Assembly (NCBI GenBank): GCA_047947135.1
Contig: CP170457.1
Span: forward strand, 1,240,001 to 1,304,000
From: Planctobacterium sp047947135
Lineage (GTDB): Bacteria > Pseudomonadota > Gammaproteobacteria > Enterobacterales > Alteromonadaceae
Direction: 5' to 3'
DNA length: 64,000 nt
Both the position numbers and the translations under genes were made by a program. Shown piece after piece: positions 45,565 to 55,015 of the stretch (positions are counted from its first letter, which is position 1; every line of letters begins with the position of its first letter). Below the pieces are notes generated by a model, which worked only from the letters and a program-made list of their open reading frames with translations, had not been told where the DNA came from and did no database searches.

Positions 45565-46143
45565 TTACGGAAGCTGCCTTGATTTTCTACTGGTGCTTTT
45601 TTTATATTTGCTCTTTAAAGTGGTAAACAACAGGATACTGCCACTACACCACATAAAAAGAAGTACAATGCCTGCCGGTAAAAATAACCATAACTTGGCG
45701 GCATCTGCAAACCAGCTGCCATCATGAATCGCCTCAATAATATCGGAACGACGGTAAGCAACCTGCAAAATCTCGCCAGTTTGCCCATCAATTTGCGCTT
45801 CCCAGTTGTTGCTAACTAGTACCTTGATTAAGCCTTTGTTAGGTCGCACATCGACGCGTTCAACTTGTTCCCAGTCAGATACCTCTAACTCTGGAATGGA
45901 TTTCACCACATCCAATAGATGAGAAAATGAAATGCCTGGCTCATTTGACTGACCTTTTAAGGTTGGGGGCTGTATCCAGTCTGATTGCTTTTTTATTTGC
46001 AGCAGTATGCCGCTGCCAATGACGATCACCGAAGGTATAAGAATAGTGACGGCCAACCAAAGATGAATTTGGCGGCTAAATTGTCTCAATTTGCTGGACA
46101 CCGTTAGCTTTTTATCCTGAATTTGTGAAAACGCCCGTATCAT
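45565..46143 (-). CDS. PepSY-domain membrane protein
   Basis: 192 residues from the ATG at 46143; an alternative start at 46173 adds 10 residues. An N-terminal transmembrane helix (LAVTILIPSVIVIGSGILL) and a C-terminal one (LWLFLPAGIVLLFMWCSGSI) flank a ~100-residue PepSY-like domain (VERVDVRPNKGLIKVLVSNN, AQIDGQTGEILQVAYRRSD, IEAIHDGSWFADAA). This is the PepSY-TM organisation, sometimes linked to iron or flavin-dependent reductases. No partner lies nearby. Confidence 0.85.
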   Translation of the reverse strand: MIRAFSQIQDKKLTVSSKLRQFSRQIHLWLAVTILIPSVIVIGSGILLQIKKQSDWIQPPTLKGQSNEPGISFSHLLDVVKSIPELEVSDWEQVERVDVRPNKGLIKVLVSNNWEAQIDGQTGEILQVAYRRSDIIEAIHDGSWFADAAKLWLFLPAGIVLLFMWCSGSILLFTTLKSKYKKSTSRKSRQLP

Positions 46144-46364
46144 AGCTCGATCCGGAAAAAACGTCGAATTCACTGTTTGCAGAACATGTTAACTCACGGT
46201 ACCGATTCGTCGAAGCTGGTGATTTGTCAAATGAAGGTTGTATTCTGATTTCGCTTGGAGTGCGTGTTTTTGGAGCATAGTTCAATGGAAACTCTTATTG
46301 AAAATATCCCTTATGCAATCTATTGTTCTGCATGGAAAAAAATAAAAACCCTAATGGTGGAAAC

Positions 46365-49300
46365 ATGAATGTTTTAATGAAGGCAGCGTTCGCATTGACG
46401 TTGGCTGTGACCAGTGCATCGCTGATGGCCAAGGAAAAGTCCGACGATTCGGATGATAAATCTCTTTTCAATAGTAAAACCTTTAAAGCAATGGCGCTTC
46501 GAAATATCGGTCCGGCCTATATGTCAGGTCGAATTGCCGATATTGCCGTTGATCAAAATAATCCATCCACCTGGTATACCGCCGTTGGTTCGGGCGGTGT
46601 CTGGAAAACAGTCAACGCAGGCACAACCTGGACGCCAATTTTCGATGATCAGGCGGTTTATTCTACCGGCGATGTCACTATTGACCCCAGCAACTCCAGC
46701 ATCATTTGGGTCGGCACAGGCGAAAACAATGGTGGACGCCATATCAGTTTCGGCGATGGAATTTACAAGTCCTTAGACGGTGGTAAAACCTGGGAAAACA
46801 TGGGGCTTGATAAGTCTGAGCGTATCTCAGATATCATTATTCACCCTGAGGATTCCAATACCGTTTGGGCTTCCGTGCAAGGGCCATTATGGACCAGTGG
46901 TGGTGAACGCGGTTTGTATAAAACCACTGACGGCGGCAAAAACTGGACACGGGTGTTAGAGCCAGAAGACGAATGGACAGGTGTGACTTCGTTACTGCTA
47001 GATCCCCGCAATCCAGATAAGCTTTATGCGGCAACCTGGTCTCGTCAGCGCACTGTGGCTGCGTATGTGGGCACGGGACCGGGTTCTGGTATTCATACCT
47101 CCGATGATGGTGGTGAAACATGGACCGAACTGAAAACCGGCTTACCTGATGGCAATATGGGGAAAATCGGTATGGCCATTTCCCCCATGAATCCAGATGT
47201 GATTTACGCCACTATCGAAACAGATAATCGCAAAGGTGGCTTTTATCGTTCGGCAAACCGCGGCGCTAGCTGGGAGAAGCTGTCAGATGAAGTTGGTGGT
47301 GGCACGGGTCCGCATTATTATCAGGAAATTTTTGCTGACCAGCACCAGTTTGACCGAGTTTATATCGCTAGCAACTACAGTAAAGTATCGGACGATGGTG
47401 GAAAAACCTGGACGCCGATAAATGTCGAACGAAAGCATGTAGATGACCACGCGATGGCGTTCCATCCGACGGATCCTGATTTTGTGCTGATAGGTTCCGA
47501 CGGTGGTATCTATATGTCCCACGATCGCATGGCAACCTGGCGCTTTATGGCCAACTTGCCTCTGACACAATTTTATAAAATCGCGGTAGATGATACATTC
47601 CCGTTCTACACGGTATATGGTGGCACGCAGGATAATTCTACACAGGGTGGTCCGTCTCGCACTGATCGCGAAGAGGGGATCAAAAATAAAGACTGGTTCC
47701 TGACGTTGGGCGGGGATGGCCATCAGCCTGCCACTGAACCAGGCAATCCGGACATCATGTATTCTCAATGGCAGCAGGGCAATTTAACCCGCATCGATCG
47801 TAAATCCAAAGAAATTACCTATGTAAAACCGCAGCCTCGTCCGGGTGAACCGGCTGAGCGATTTAACTGGGATGCACCTATTAACGTTTCTAGTCATGAT
47901 CCCAAACGACTCTATTTTGCATCGCAGCGGGTCTGGCGCTCAGATGATCGGGGAGATAGCTGGACGCCGGTTTCAGAAGATCTGACCAAAAACGGTAATC
48001 GCATGCATATGCCTATGATGGGGCGTACCTGGTCAGTAGAAGCTGGCTGGGATCTATATGCGATGTCTGAATATCATACCGTTGCGAATTTCGCCGAAAG
48101 TCCGGTTGATGAGAATATCCTCTGGGCAGGGACTGACGATGGCCTTATTCAGGTCACAACTGATGGTGGTAAAAGCTGGAAGAAAATCGATCTGGACGAT
48201 GTCAAAGGTGTGCCGGCAACGGCATATGTAAATGATATTCGTGCCGACTTATTTGATCCCAATACTGTCTATGTTGCGCTTGATAATCATAAATACGGTG
48301 ATTTTAAGCCGTACTTAATTAAGTCGACCAACCTCGGCAGAAAATGGACCTCGCTAGCAGATAGCTTGCCTGAAAAGCATTTGGTTTGGCGCATCGTCCA
48401 GGACCACGTGAACAAAGATCTGCTGTTTATCGGTACTGAGTTTGGGGTGTTTTTCACGGTTAACGGTGGCGAAAAATGGATTGAGCTGGAGGGCGGTATG
48501 CCCACCATCTCAACCCGAGATGTTAAAATCCAGCGTCGTGAAAATGATTTAGTGGCCGGTACTTTTGGGCGCGGTATCTATATTCTGGATGACTATTCAC
48601 CATTACGTGAACTAACGGAAGAGTCGATGGAGAAAGAGGCTCTGCTTTTTGCCCCGGGGCGACCTGTGAAATGGTTTCGCTTAGACGGAGCGCATTCAGG
48701 GTCTGACGGCGATGACCGCTTCGTGGCTGACAATCCTGAACATGGTGCGACACTGACTTATTTCCTCAAAGACAGTCTGTTGACGGCAAAAGAAAGACGG
48801 CAGGAAGCTGAAAAGAAAATGGTTAAAGAGGAAGAATATCCTAAATACCCGGCATGGGAAGATATCGAAGCAGAAAATCAGGAACCGGCCCCCGCCGTTT
48901 ATATCGAAATTCGGGATGCTGACGGTCAATTCGTGAATCGTGTGGAAGGTAAAACCAAAAAAGGATTACACCGAGTAACCTGGAATATGCACTATGCGAA
49001 ATCCACTGCCGTGACGGGTGAAAAAGGGTCATCATGGCATCCTCTGGCACAAGGCCTGATGGCGCTACCTGGTCAATATACAGCGACCCTGTATAAGCGC
49101 GAGGGGAGTGAGATTAAACAGCTTGCGGAACCGGTTGAGCTGGAGCTGAAAGCTGTTTTTGAAGGGGCGATTACCGGGCCATCAGCACAGGAAGTGATGG
49201 AATACGGCAAAGAGATAGTGGCAGCAGATAAGCGGGCATCAGCGGCTGACGCAGTATTAGACGAAGTCTCCAGTACAATGGAGCTTATTCGTACTGCAAT

Positions 49301-49652
49301 TGATCGCACTGCTGGAGATATCAGCGCATTGGAAGCGCAATATGCCGAGATTCAGAAAGAAATTAACGCCATTAATTTTGAACTGAATGGTCTTGAGTCC
49401 CGCGACAGAAAAGGGGCGAAACCAGCCAACATATACAGCCGTCTGTGGTTCGCAATGTCTGCTGCTTGGTCCTCATATGGACCGACTAAACAACATCGCG
49501 AGCAGTTCGGCTATGCTCTGGAAGGATTAAATGACGTTAGCCAACGCATTAAAGCCTTGCAGGAAACCGCATTACCTGACTTGCAAGAAGCGATAATTGC
49601 AGCTGGTGGCCCATGGACAAACGGAGCACCGGTCATCACCGAAGCGCTCTAA
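46365..49652 (+). CDS. Exported VPS10/sortilin-like BNR-repeat glycoside-hydrolase-like protein
   Basis: 1095 residues; the ATG at 46365 is chosen for the signal peptide that follows (NVLMKAAFALTLAVTSASLMA), with GGTGGAAAC before it. A large sortilin/VPS10-type ten-bladed propeller with BNR/Asp-box motifs (SVDGGKTWENM-like; TTDGGKNWTRV, SDDGGETWTEL, SDDGGKTWTPI, TTDGGKSWKKI) covers about residues 40-760. A C-terminal ~300-residue part includes a beta domain (YIEIRDADGQFVNRVEG) and a coiled coil (~960-1080). Homologs in marine bacteria are annotated as exo-alpha-sialidase-like or 'glycosyl hydrolase', but the true activity is uncertain. A strong terminator follows. Confidence 0.88.
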   Translation: MNVLMKAAFALTLAVTSASLMAKEKSDDSDDKSLFNSKTFKAMALRNIGPAYMSGRIADIAVDQNNPSTWYTAVGSGGVWKTVNAGTTWTPIFDDQAVYSTGDVTIDPSNSSIIWVGTGENNGGRHISFGDGIYKSLDGGKTWENMGLDKSERISDIIIHPEDSNTVWASVQGPLWTSGGERGLYKTTDGGKNWTRVLEPEDEWTGVTSLLLDPRNPDKLYAATWSRQRTVAAYVGTGPGSGIHTSDDGGETWTELKTGLPDGNMGKIGMAISPMNPDVIYATIETDNRKGGFYRSANRGASWEKLSDEVGGGTGPHYYQEIFADQHQFDRVYIASNYSKVSDDGGKTWTPINVERKHVDDHAMAFHPTDPDFVLIGSDGGIYMSHDRMATWRFMANLPLTQFYKIAVDDTFPFYTVYGGTQDNSTQGGPSRTDREEGIKNKDWFLTLGGDGHQPATEPGNPDIMYSQWQQGNLTRIDRKSKEITYVKPQPRPGEPAERFNWDAPINVSSHDPKRLYFASQRVWRSDDRGDSWTPVSEDLTKNGNRMHMPMMGRTWSVEAGWDLYAMSEYHTVANFAESPVDENILWAGTDDGLIQVTTDGGKSWKKIDLDDVKGVPATAYVNDIRADLFDPNTVYVALDNHKYGDFKPYLIKSTNLGRKWTSLADSLPEKHLVWRIVQDHVNKDLLFIGTEFGVFFTVNGGEKWIELEGGMPTISTRDVKIQRRENDLVAGTFGRGIYILDDYSPLRELTEESMEKEALLFAPGRPVKWFRLDGAHSGSDGDDRFVADNPEHGATLTYFLKDSLLTAKERRQEAEKKMVKEEEYPKYPAWEDIEAENQEPAPAVYIEIRDADGQFVNRVEGKTKKGLHRVTWNMHYAKSTAVTGEKGSSWHPLAQGLMALPGQYTATLYKREGSEIKQLAEPVELELKAVFEGAITGPSAQEVMEYGKEIVAADKRASAADAVLDEVSSTMELIRTAIDRTAGDISALEAQYAEIQKEINAINFELNGLESRDRKGAKPANIYSRLWFAMSAAWSSYGPTKQHREQFGYALEGLNDVSQRIKALQETALPDLQEAIIAAGGPWTNGAPVITEAL

Positions 49653-49695
49653 GCAGACTGTAGGGTACTGACACCCCAATGTCAGAATTAAATTA

Positions 49696-49733
49696 GCCCC
49701 GGTAGCTGCATAAGTTGCTACCGGGGCTTTTTT
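49696..49733 (+). terminator. Rho-independent terminator of the VPS10/BNR gene
   Basis: GCCCCGGTAGC and GCTACCGGGGC form an 11-bp stem with a 10-nt loop, followed by six T. The remaining 240 bp to 49973 show nothing else I can name. Confidence 0.9.
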
Positions 49734-49972
49734 ATGTGCGCCGGAGTGCTGCGTTCAGTTCTTCGAAAAAGATGGTGCGCAACAGGTCATGACCTGGCAA
49801 AGAGTCAGGGCCTTTCTCTTGGCCGGAACTTTTTACTTATAGTGGTGTTTTCTGCTAAGTGTCGGTGTTTAACTCAAAGCGGGAAAAACGGCTCCACTAG
49901 TTCGTAAGAAATCGCCTCTTTTTCACACGCTCAAAACCTGTATCTATCTAACCAAAGATATGACGAGTTTTT

Positions 49973-51577
49973 TTATGCGGCTATGCCTTCCGCTTTTTTG
50001 AGTCGGGATTCAATACTCTTATGACCGTGATTTTTCGCGTCTGTCATGGGCGTGGCTCCCCAGCGATCCTTGGCTTTAGCATTGGCACCGTGATTCAATA
50101 AATAGGAGACGGCCATTTCTTTGCCTTCAGCCGCGGCAAGGTGCAAAGGCGTGCGACCGTCGTAATCGGCAGCATTTATGTCTGCGCCATGGGCGATAAG
50201 TCTTGCAAGTTCTTGTAAGTCACCATTACTGGCGGCACTTATCAGCTGAAACACATTGTCAGATTGCGTTTGTTTGACACTCGTGGTTGGGTCTTTTTTG
50301 CTGGACGGTTTGCCAATTCCATCAAAGTTATGAAATGAAAATCTGTTGACCAGATGCCTACAAAACTCAATACCACGTACACTATTGCCAAGTTTATCAA
50401 GTCGTGGAGACCAAATGGCAAATCCTGCCACATTGGGTATCACAACCATCAATGCGCCTGATACTCCTGATTTAGCAGGAACCCCAATAGTAAAGGCAAA
50501 TTCACCAGAAAAGTCATACATTCCGCACGAGCCCATCAAAGATAAACAGTTGCGAACGGTTTCCTCTGAGAAAATGCGTTCATTCGTCAAGGGACACACT
50601 CCCGCATTGGCGAATGTGGCCGCCACAACAGACATAGATTCTGCCGTGACTTCGAGTGAACAAGATTGAAAATAAAAATCCAGAGTTTCGAGTAAATTGG
50701 TCCCCTTTGGAAAAGCGCCTTTTTCCTGCATGAAATAAGCCAGTGCAAAGTTGCGATCAGCAGTGGCTTTCTCTGAGAGGTACACAGGATTATTGTAACC
50801 AGGTTGAGTTCCACCCGACAAGGCTGTCCAAGTCTGCATCACGTAGTCAAATCTGTCTGATAATTCCAATTCCGGTTTTATCAATGAACAAGACATAATA
50901 GAACCTGCATTAATCATGGGATTATGTGGCAGTCCAGCTTCGCTTAACGTCAACTCGTTAAAGCTGCGCCCACTGGGTTCGCGTCCAACGTGTTGATGAA
51001 CTTTCTCTGCGCCATTCAACGTTAATGCCATCGCGTAGTTAATGGGTTTACAAGTGGATTGGACACAATATCTCTGATTTGCGTTGCCAATGGACGCGCG
51101 TTGCCCGTCTACTGTGCAGGTGCCCATGCCAAATAATTCAGGATCGACGCGGCCCAACTGAGGGATGTAGTCGGCTACAGCTCCGTCTTTAATTTCCTTG
51201 CATATGTCGAATATTTCAGTGAGTTCAGCAACAAAATCCGGGAAGTTAGGAACGACAAACTTGTCTTTGACGGCACGTTCAAATAAAGAAAAGTGTTTTT
51301 CACTCAGGGCAACAAATTCCCCGATGTTAAGTTCGTCTTTCCCGGTGTTCAAACGGTCTCGCATTTCGTCAAGTCGGGGATCATCGTTTAAGATCCCGCA
51401 CTTTTCTAATGTATGCTTTAGATTTTCGCGAGAGATAAAGCCATCGTTGGATTTATCTAATGCGGTAAACACGTTTTGAATATTCTGATTGAACTTATTC
51501 TTTCCTGATTTTGATGTGTTTTTAACGACATCAATAGAACCTTGCCTACCAACAGAAGCGGCATTTAACTTAGTCAT
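49973..51577 (-). CDS. glsA: Glutaminase with N-terminal EF-hand and C-terminal ankyrin repeats
   Basis: 534 residues; the ATG at 51577 is preferred because GAAGGAGCATTAACA precedes it. An EF-hand loop (DKSNDGFISRENL) lies near residue 40. A serine-dependent glutaminase domain (~130-430) follows with the catalytic Ser-x-x-Lys in QSTCKPINYAMAL, NPMINAGSI and PAKSGVSGALMVVIP. Two to three ankyrin repeats (~440-530; DYDGRTPLHLAAAEGKEMAV) close it. It hydrolyses glutamine to glutamate and ammonia. This EF-hand/glutaminase/ankyrin layout resembles animal mitochondrial glutaminases rather than the ~310-residue bacterial GlsA. It starts 13 bp after the ammonium transporter gene, forming an operon. 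Confidence 0.93.
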   Translation of the reverse strand: MTKLNAASVGRQGSIDVVKNTSKSGKNKFNQNIQNVFTALDKSNDGFISRENLKHTLEKCGILNDDPRLDEMRDRLNTGKDELNIGEFVALSEKHFSLFERAVKDKFVVPNFPDFVAELTEIFDICKEIKDGAVADYIPQLGRVDPELFGMGTCTVDGQRASIGNANQRYCVQSTCKPINYAMALTLNGAEKVHQHVGREPSGRSFNELTLSEAGLPHNPMINAGSIMSCSLIKPELELSDRFDYVMQTWTALSGGTQPGYNNPVYLSEKATADRNFALAYFMQEKGAFPKGTNLLETLDFYFQSCSLEVTAESMSVVAATFANAGVCPLTNERIFSEETVRNCLSLMGSCGMYDFSGEFAFTIGVPAKSGVSGALMVVIPNVAGFAIWSPRLDKLGNSVRGIEFCRHLVNRFSFHNFDGIGKPSSKKDPTTSVKQTQSDNVFQLISAASNGDLQELARLIAHGADINAADYDGRTPLHLAAAEGKEMAVSYLLNHGANAKAKDRWGATPMTDAKNHGHKSIESRLKKAEGIAA

Positions 51578-51590
51578 TGTTAATGCTCCT

Positions 51591-52898
51591 TCAGGCTTTA
51601 GTTTCGAGGTTGTATGCTGGCAAACCAATTTCCGTCAAATCTGGACCTGATTTTTCGGCAACCGGACATATGCGTATACCAATAGAAATCTTTATCAGTG
51701 CCCAAATTGCGAAACAGGTCATAAAAACAAATACGCCGATAGAGAGTATACCGACAAGTTGATTGACGGCGCTGACTTGAGGGTTATTGGTGGCGACGAC
51801 CATTGTGCCCCAAATACCTGCAGCTAAATGAACCGGAATAGCACCAACTGCATCATCAATCTTGAAGCGTTCCAGTAATAGTGAAGCGACAATCATCACC
51901 ACTCCCCCAATAGCGCCTATCAATAATGCAGAGCCAATTCCGGGAGACACAGGATCAGCTGTGATAGAAACGAGGCCTGCTAACGCGCCGTTTAAAGTCG
52001 CGACAAGATTTGGTTTGCCATCAATAATCAGTGTAAGAACCAGCACGGAGATCAAACCACCTGCGGCGGCAACATTTGTGTTCACAAAAATATTTGCGAT
52101 TGCCACAGCATCCTCGACACTTTGGAAAGCTAACTGAGAGCCACCGTTAAATCCAAACCAGCCAAACCACAAAATGAATACTCCGATGGCGACCTGTGGC
52201 GATGATGAATTCGGTAAATTAACTGACGCCCCATTGGATAGAAAGCGACCATCTCGGGCACCGAGTAAAATCACCCCGGCAAGTGCAGCCCAACCGCCTA
52301 CAGAATGGACTATTGTAGAACCCGCGAAATCAGAAAAACCCAATTCAGCTAACCAGCCGCCACCCCAGGTCCAATGTCCAACTGTCGGATAAATAAAGCC
52401 AGTTAAAGTGACTACGAACAAAAGGAATGACCAGAGTTTCACTCGCTCTGCGAGTGCACCTGAAACCACAGAGGCCGCTGTTGCTACGAATACCATTTGG
52501 AAAAACCAAAATGCATTGTCAGCCATACCCTTGCTCAAATCGCCATTGAGTGCTCCGGCGTCATTGGAAACCCAGACACTCAAAATGCCAAAATAGAGGT
52601 TGTTTTCAGCAAACATCAGGTTATAACCGACAAGATAGAACATAATGCCGGCAATTGAGTATAAAGCGACATTTTTGATTAAGATTGTTGATACCGAAGT
52701 CACTCTGACTGAACCTGCCTCCAACATGGCAAAGCCAGCGGCCATGAACATCACCAAAACACCGCAGAACAACAGTAGAAACGTGTTCAAAAGATATCCT
52801 GTAGTTGGGGCCAAAGTCTCAGTGTGACCGGTCATCGAAAAGACAGTTAATGTTAAGAATAAAAAGGCTTTTAACGAGCTTTTATTAAGTGCACTCAT
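51591..52898 (-). CDS. amt: Ammonium transporter Amt
   Basis: 435 residues from the ATG at 52898 (GGATGGAGAAAA before it). After a signal peptide (LKAFLFLTLTVFSMTGHTE) there are about 11 transmembrane helices. Conserved pore residues are visible: Asp and His in DFAGSTIVHSVGG, and the second pore His in VGAIPVHLAAGIWGT. It moves ammonium/ammonia across the inner membrane. Unlike most bacterial amtB genes it has no glnK beside it; glutaminase follows instead, 13 bp away, and GSII lies upstream. Confidence 0.96.
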   Translation of the reverse strand: MSALNKSSLKAFLFLTLTVFSMTGHTETLAPTTGYLLNTFLLLFCGVLVMFMAAGFAMLEAGSVRVTSVSTILIKNVALYSIAGIMFYLVGYNLMFAENNLYFGILSVWVSNDAGALNGDLSKGMADNAFWFFQMVFVATAASVVSGALAERVKLWSFLLFVVTLTGFIYPTVGHWTWGGGWLAELGFSDFAGSTIVHSVGGWAALAGVILLGARDGRFLSNGASVNLPNSSSPQVAIGVFILWFGWFGFNGGSQLAFQSVEDAVAIANIFVNTNVAAAGGLISVLVLTLIIDGKPNLVATLNGALAGLVSITADPVSPGIGSALLIGAIGGVVMIVASLLLERFKIDDAVGAIPVHLAAGIWGTMVVATNNPQVSAVNQLVGILSIGVFVFMTCFAIWALIKISIGIRICPVAEKSGPDLTEIGLPAYNLETKA

Positions 52899-52913
52899 TT
52901 TTCTCCATCCCAT

Positions 52914-52947
52914 AAAAAGGCCCGATGAAGAGCATTCTGCATCGGGC
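52914..52947 (-). terminator. Terminator or attenuator between glnII and amt
   Basis: On the minus strand GCCCGATG and CATCGGGC form an 8-bp stem with a 12-nt loop, followed by CTTTTTA. It lies 25 bp after the glnII stop and 16 bp before the amt start. It can terminate glnII transcription or attenuate read-through into amt. Confidence 0.75.
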
Positions 52948-52972
52948 TATTCATTCTATTTCAAACGTTAAA

Positions 52973-54067
52973 TTAAGCGGCTTTTTCAGTGGCAGCCGAG
53001 TCTGATGCTTTCTCGAATACGCTATCACTGAAATTCATAATGGTTGCCATAATGCGCATCGCCACCTCGTATGGATCTGAGTTGGCTCCCGGGCGTCGGT
53101 CTTCAAAGTAACCGTAACCGTTTTGCTGGACAGAAAGAGGTATGCGAATAGAGGCACCCCTGTCGGCAGTGCCGCTACGGAATTCACTAATCGAACAGGT
53201 TTCATGTAAACCGGTTAATCGCTCATCCAGAGCTTCTCCATAAACTTTGATGTGATCTTCGTGACGTTTACTCAACGCGTCTACCGCTGCCTCGATAGCT
53301 TCCATACCGGTGTCTTTGTTGCGAGTTGCGTCTGTCGAGAAGTTGGTGTGCATTCCCGCACCATTCCAGTCACCTTTGACGGGTTTATTGGCGAAAGACA
53401 CGGTCACACCGAAATCTTCTGCGACACGGTGCAATAACCAGCGAGCAATCCAAACATGGTCGGCGGCGTTAAGTGCTGCCGGGTTGTCTGAATCCAAGCC
53501 GCGATATCCAATTTGAAACTCCCATTGACCGGGCATGACTTCAGCATTTAAACCGTAATACATGATGCCGGCTTGCATGCAAAGGTCAGCATGCATTTCA
53601 GCAATGTCACGTCCAAAGATACGATCTGCACCTACACCACAATAGTAAGGGCCTTGTGCTTCAGGTTCACCGTTCTCTGGCCAGCCGAGTGGACGTCCAT
53701 TTTGGAACAGAGTGTATTCTTGTTCAAAGCCAGCCCAAGGATTTTGCTGTTGTGCACCGGCGTTTAACACTGCGCGTAATTTAGAACGTGTATTTGTCAC
53801 GTGTGCGTCGTTTTGGTCGTTGAGGACTTCGCACATAGCGAGGAAATTACCTTCACCACGTATTGGATCATTAACCATGCATACTGGAACAAGCACACAA
53901 TCTGAGTCTGAGCCGTCTGCTTGATTGGTTGAAGAGCCATCGAATCCCCATAGCGGTAAATCGCTTACTTTGGGTTGTATAGATTCAAGATTCACAAAAC
54001 GCATCTTCGAACGTAATGCAGGAGTAGGTTGAGTACCGTCTATCCAAATATATTCTACAAGGGCCAT
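52973..54067 (-). CDS. glnII: Glutamine synthetase type II (GSII)
   Basis: 364 residues; the ATG at 54067 is chosen because AGGA precedes it and family homology begins at MALVEYIWIDGT. The GSII signature is present (WGFDGSSTNQADGSDSD), as are NAEVMPGQWEFQIG, GDWNGAGMHTNFST and the ATP/substrate region RGASIRIPLSVQQNGYGYFE. This is the eukaryote-type, octameric/decameric GS, not the adenylylated GSI (about 470 residues). It makes glutamine from glutamate, ammonia and ATP. It heads the nitrogen cluster glnII-amt-glsA. I looked for a sigma-54 -24/-12 element upstream and did not find a convincing one. Confidence 0.95.
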   Translation of the reverse strand: MALVEYIWIDGTQPTPALRSKMRFVNLESIQPKVSDLPLWGFDGSSTNQADGSDSDCVLVPVCMVNDPIRGEGNFLAMCEVLNDQNDAHVTNTRSKLRAVLNAGAQQQNPWAGFEQEYTLFQNGRPLGWPENGEPEAQGPYYCGVGADRIFGRDIAEMHADLCMQAGIMYYGLNAEVMPGQWEFQIGYRGLDSDNPAALNAADHVWIARWLLHRVAEDFGVTVSFANKPVKGDWNGAGMHTNFSTDATRNKDTGMEAIEAAVDALSKRHEDHIKVYGEALDERLTGLHETCSISEFRSGTADRGASIRIPLSVQQNGYGYFEDRRPGANSDPYEVAMRIMATIMNFSDSVFEKASDSAATEKAA

Positions 54068-54607
54068 AGTATTATTCCTGTCTTTAAATAGTGAAAAAAA
54101 CGATTGCGGGTGGTAATTAAATAGTGATGGGGTCAGCAATCGTGGCGCGCATTATCCAATGAAAGTGTGCAAAGAACCTGCAGGAAAACCGTATTAAGAC
54201 AGCGGGAATTATGATGGAAAGTGAATGTGGTGGTAAAAACTGCACAAATAGTTGCAAGTGCCACTACCTATGCAGTATTAGTATATTGCTATTCTTTGCG
54301 GGGGAGAATTATCCGCGAAAAGTCGGATTGAATTTGTCTTGGCAATATTTGATAACGAGTTTCACGTTTCTTCTATGTGATTAAGTAGCGTGTTGATTTT
54401 ATGAAGTTTGAAATAGGTGTTCTCGATAAGAGAAAATTTACTCCCATAGTATTAATGTGAAGCCTGTGTAGGCCTTACTGTGTACTTGACTAGCCATTGT
54501 GAATGGCAGAGATGATTTGTGCCTGCTCTGACGTTACGCTGACAAAGCGCATGTTCGGCCTTGTTGACGCTTCTCATATTGCATTAGCATCAATGAAATT
54601 ATTCTTC

Positions 54608-54792
54608 GTGATTTACGGGGAGCCATGGAAGGCGAGCCTGGGTGAGGTATCAGGGATGAGTCAGACGCACGTAAACTTAGCCTAATCTACGAAGTGACGA
54701 GCGTCCGGCCTCTTGTTCAGTTTCTTAAGGACATAAAAAAACCGACTTGCGTCGGTTTAATTTGCACATTTTGTAAACAGTGGTACCAGAGG
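54608..54792. repeat. Direct repeat copy 1 (185 bp, includes tRNA-Leu 3' end)
   Basis: From GTGATTTACGGGGAGCC to GGTACCAGAGG this copy is nearly identical to 54831-55015, with one T/C difference at 54770/54993. It carries a tRNA-Leu terminator and the last 12 bases of the tRNA gene (TGGTACCAGAGG at 54781-54792), then diverges. The tRNA body is absent here. Confidence 0.9.
54735..54758 (-). terminator. Orphan tRNA terminator in repeat copy 1
   Basis: On the minus strand AAACCGAC and GTCGGTTT pair (8-bp stem, GCAA loop), followed by a T-run. It is identical to the terminator at 54958-54981 but has no complete tRNA upstream. Confidence 0.8.
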
Positions 54793-54830
54793 GTAAATCG
54801 CGCCCGGACGAAGATTAATTATCTTCGTCA

Positions 54831-55015
54831 GTGATTTACGGGGAGCCATGGAAGGCGAGCCTGGGTGAGGTATCAGGGATGAGTCAGACGCACGTAAACT
54901 TAGCCTAATCTACGAAGTGACGAGCGTCCGGCCTCTTGTTCAGTTTCTTAAGGACATAAAAAAACCGACTTGCGTCGGTTTAATTTGCACATCTTGTAAA
55001 CAGTGGTACCAGAGG
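54831..55015. repeat. Direct repeat copy 2 (185 bp, overlaps tRNA-Leu)
   Basis: Second copy, 223 bp from the first. Its right end is the functional tRNA-Leu gene's 3' terminus. The 38 bp between the copies (54793-54830) include GAAGATTAATTATCTTC, a short palindrome. Confidence 0.9.
54958..54981 (-). terminator. Terminator of tRNA-Leu(CAA)
   Basis: On the minus strand AAACCGAC-GCAA-GTCGGTTT, an 8-bp stem, is followed by a run of T about 23 nt after the tRNA's CCA end. Confidence 0.88.

Noticed and set aside
54250..54300. Possible sigma-54 promoter (TGGCAC/TTGCA) upstream of glnII
   Set aside because: TGGCACTTGCA is present on the minus strand but the two boxes are adjacent; the GG and GC needed at -24/-12 are not 10 bp apart.
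54387..54397. AGCGTGTTGAT, matching the tip of the IS5-family inverted repeat
   Set aside because: Only 11 bp match, no second end or transposase remnant is nearby; chance is adequate explanation.
54503..54685. A 60-codon open frame running into repeat copy 1
   Set aside because: It is built partly from the duplicated tRNA-tail segment, its continuation differs in copy 2, and no Shine-Dalgarno or family resemblance is visible.
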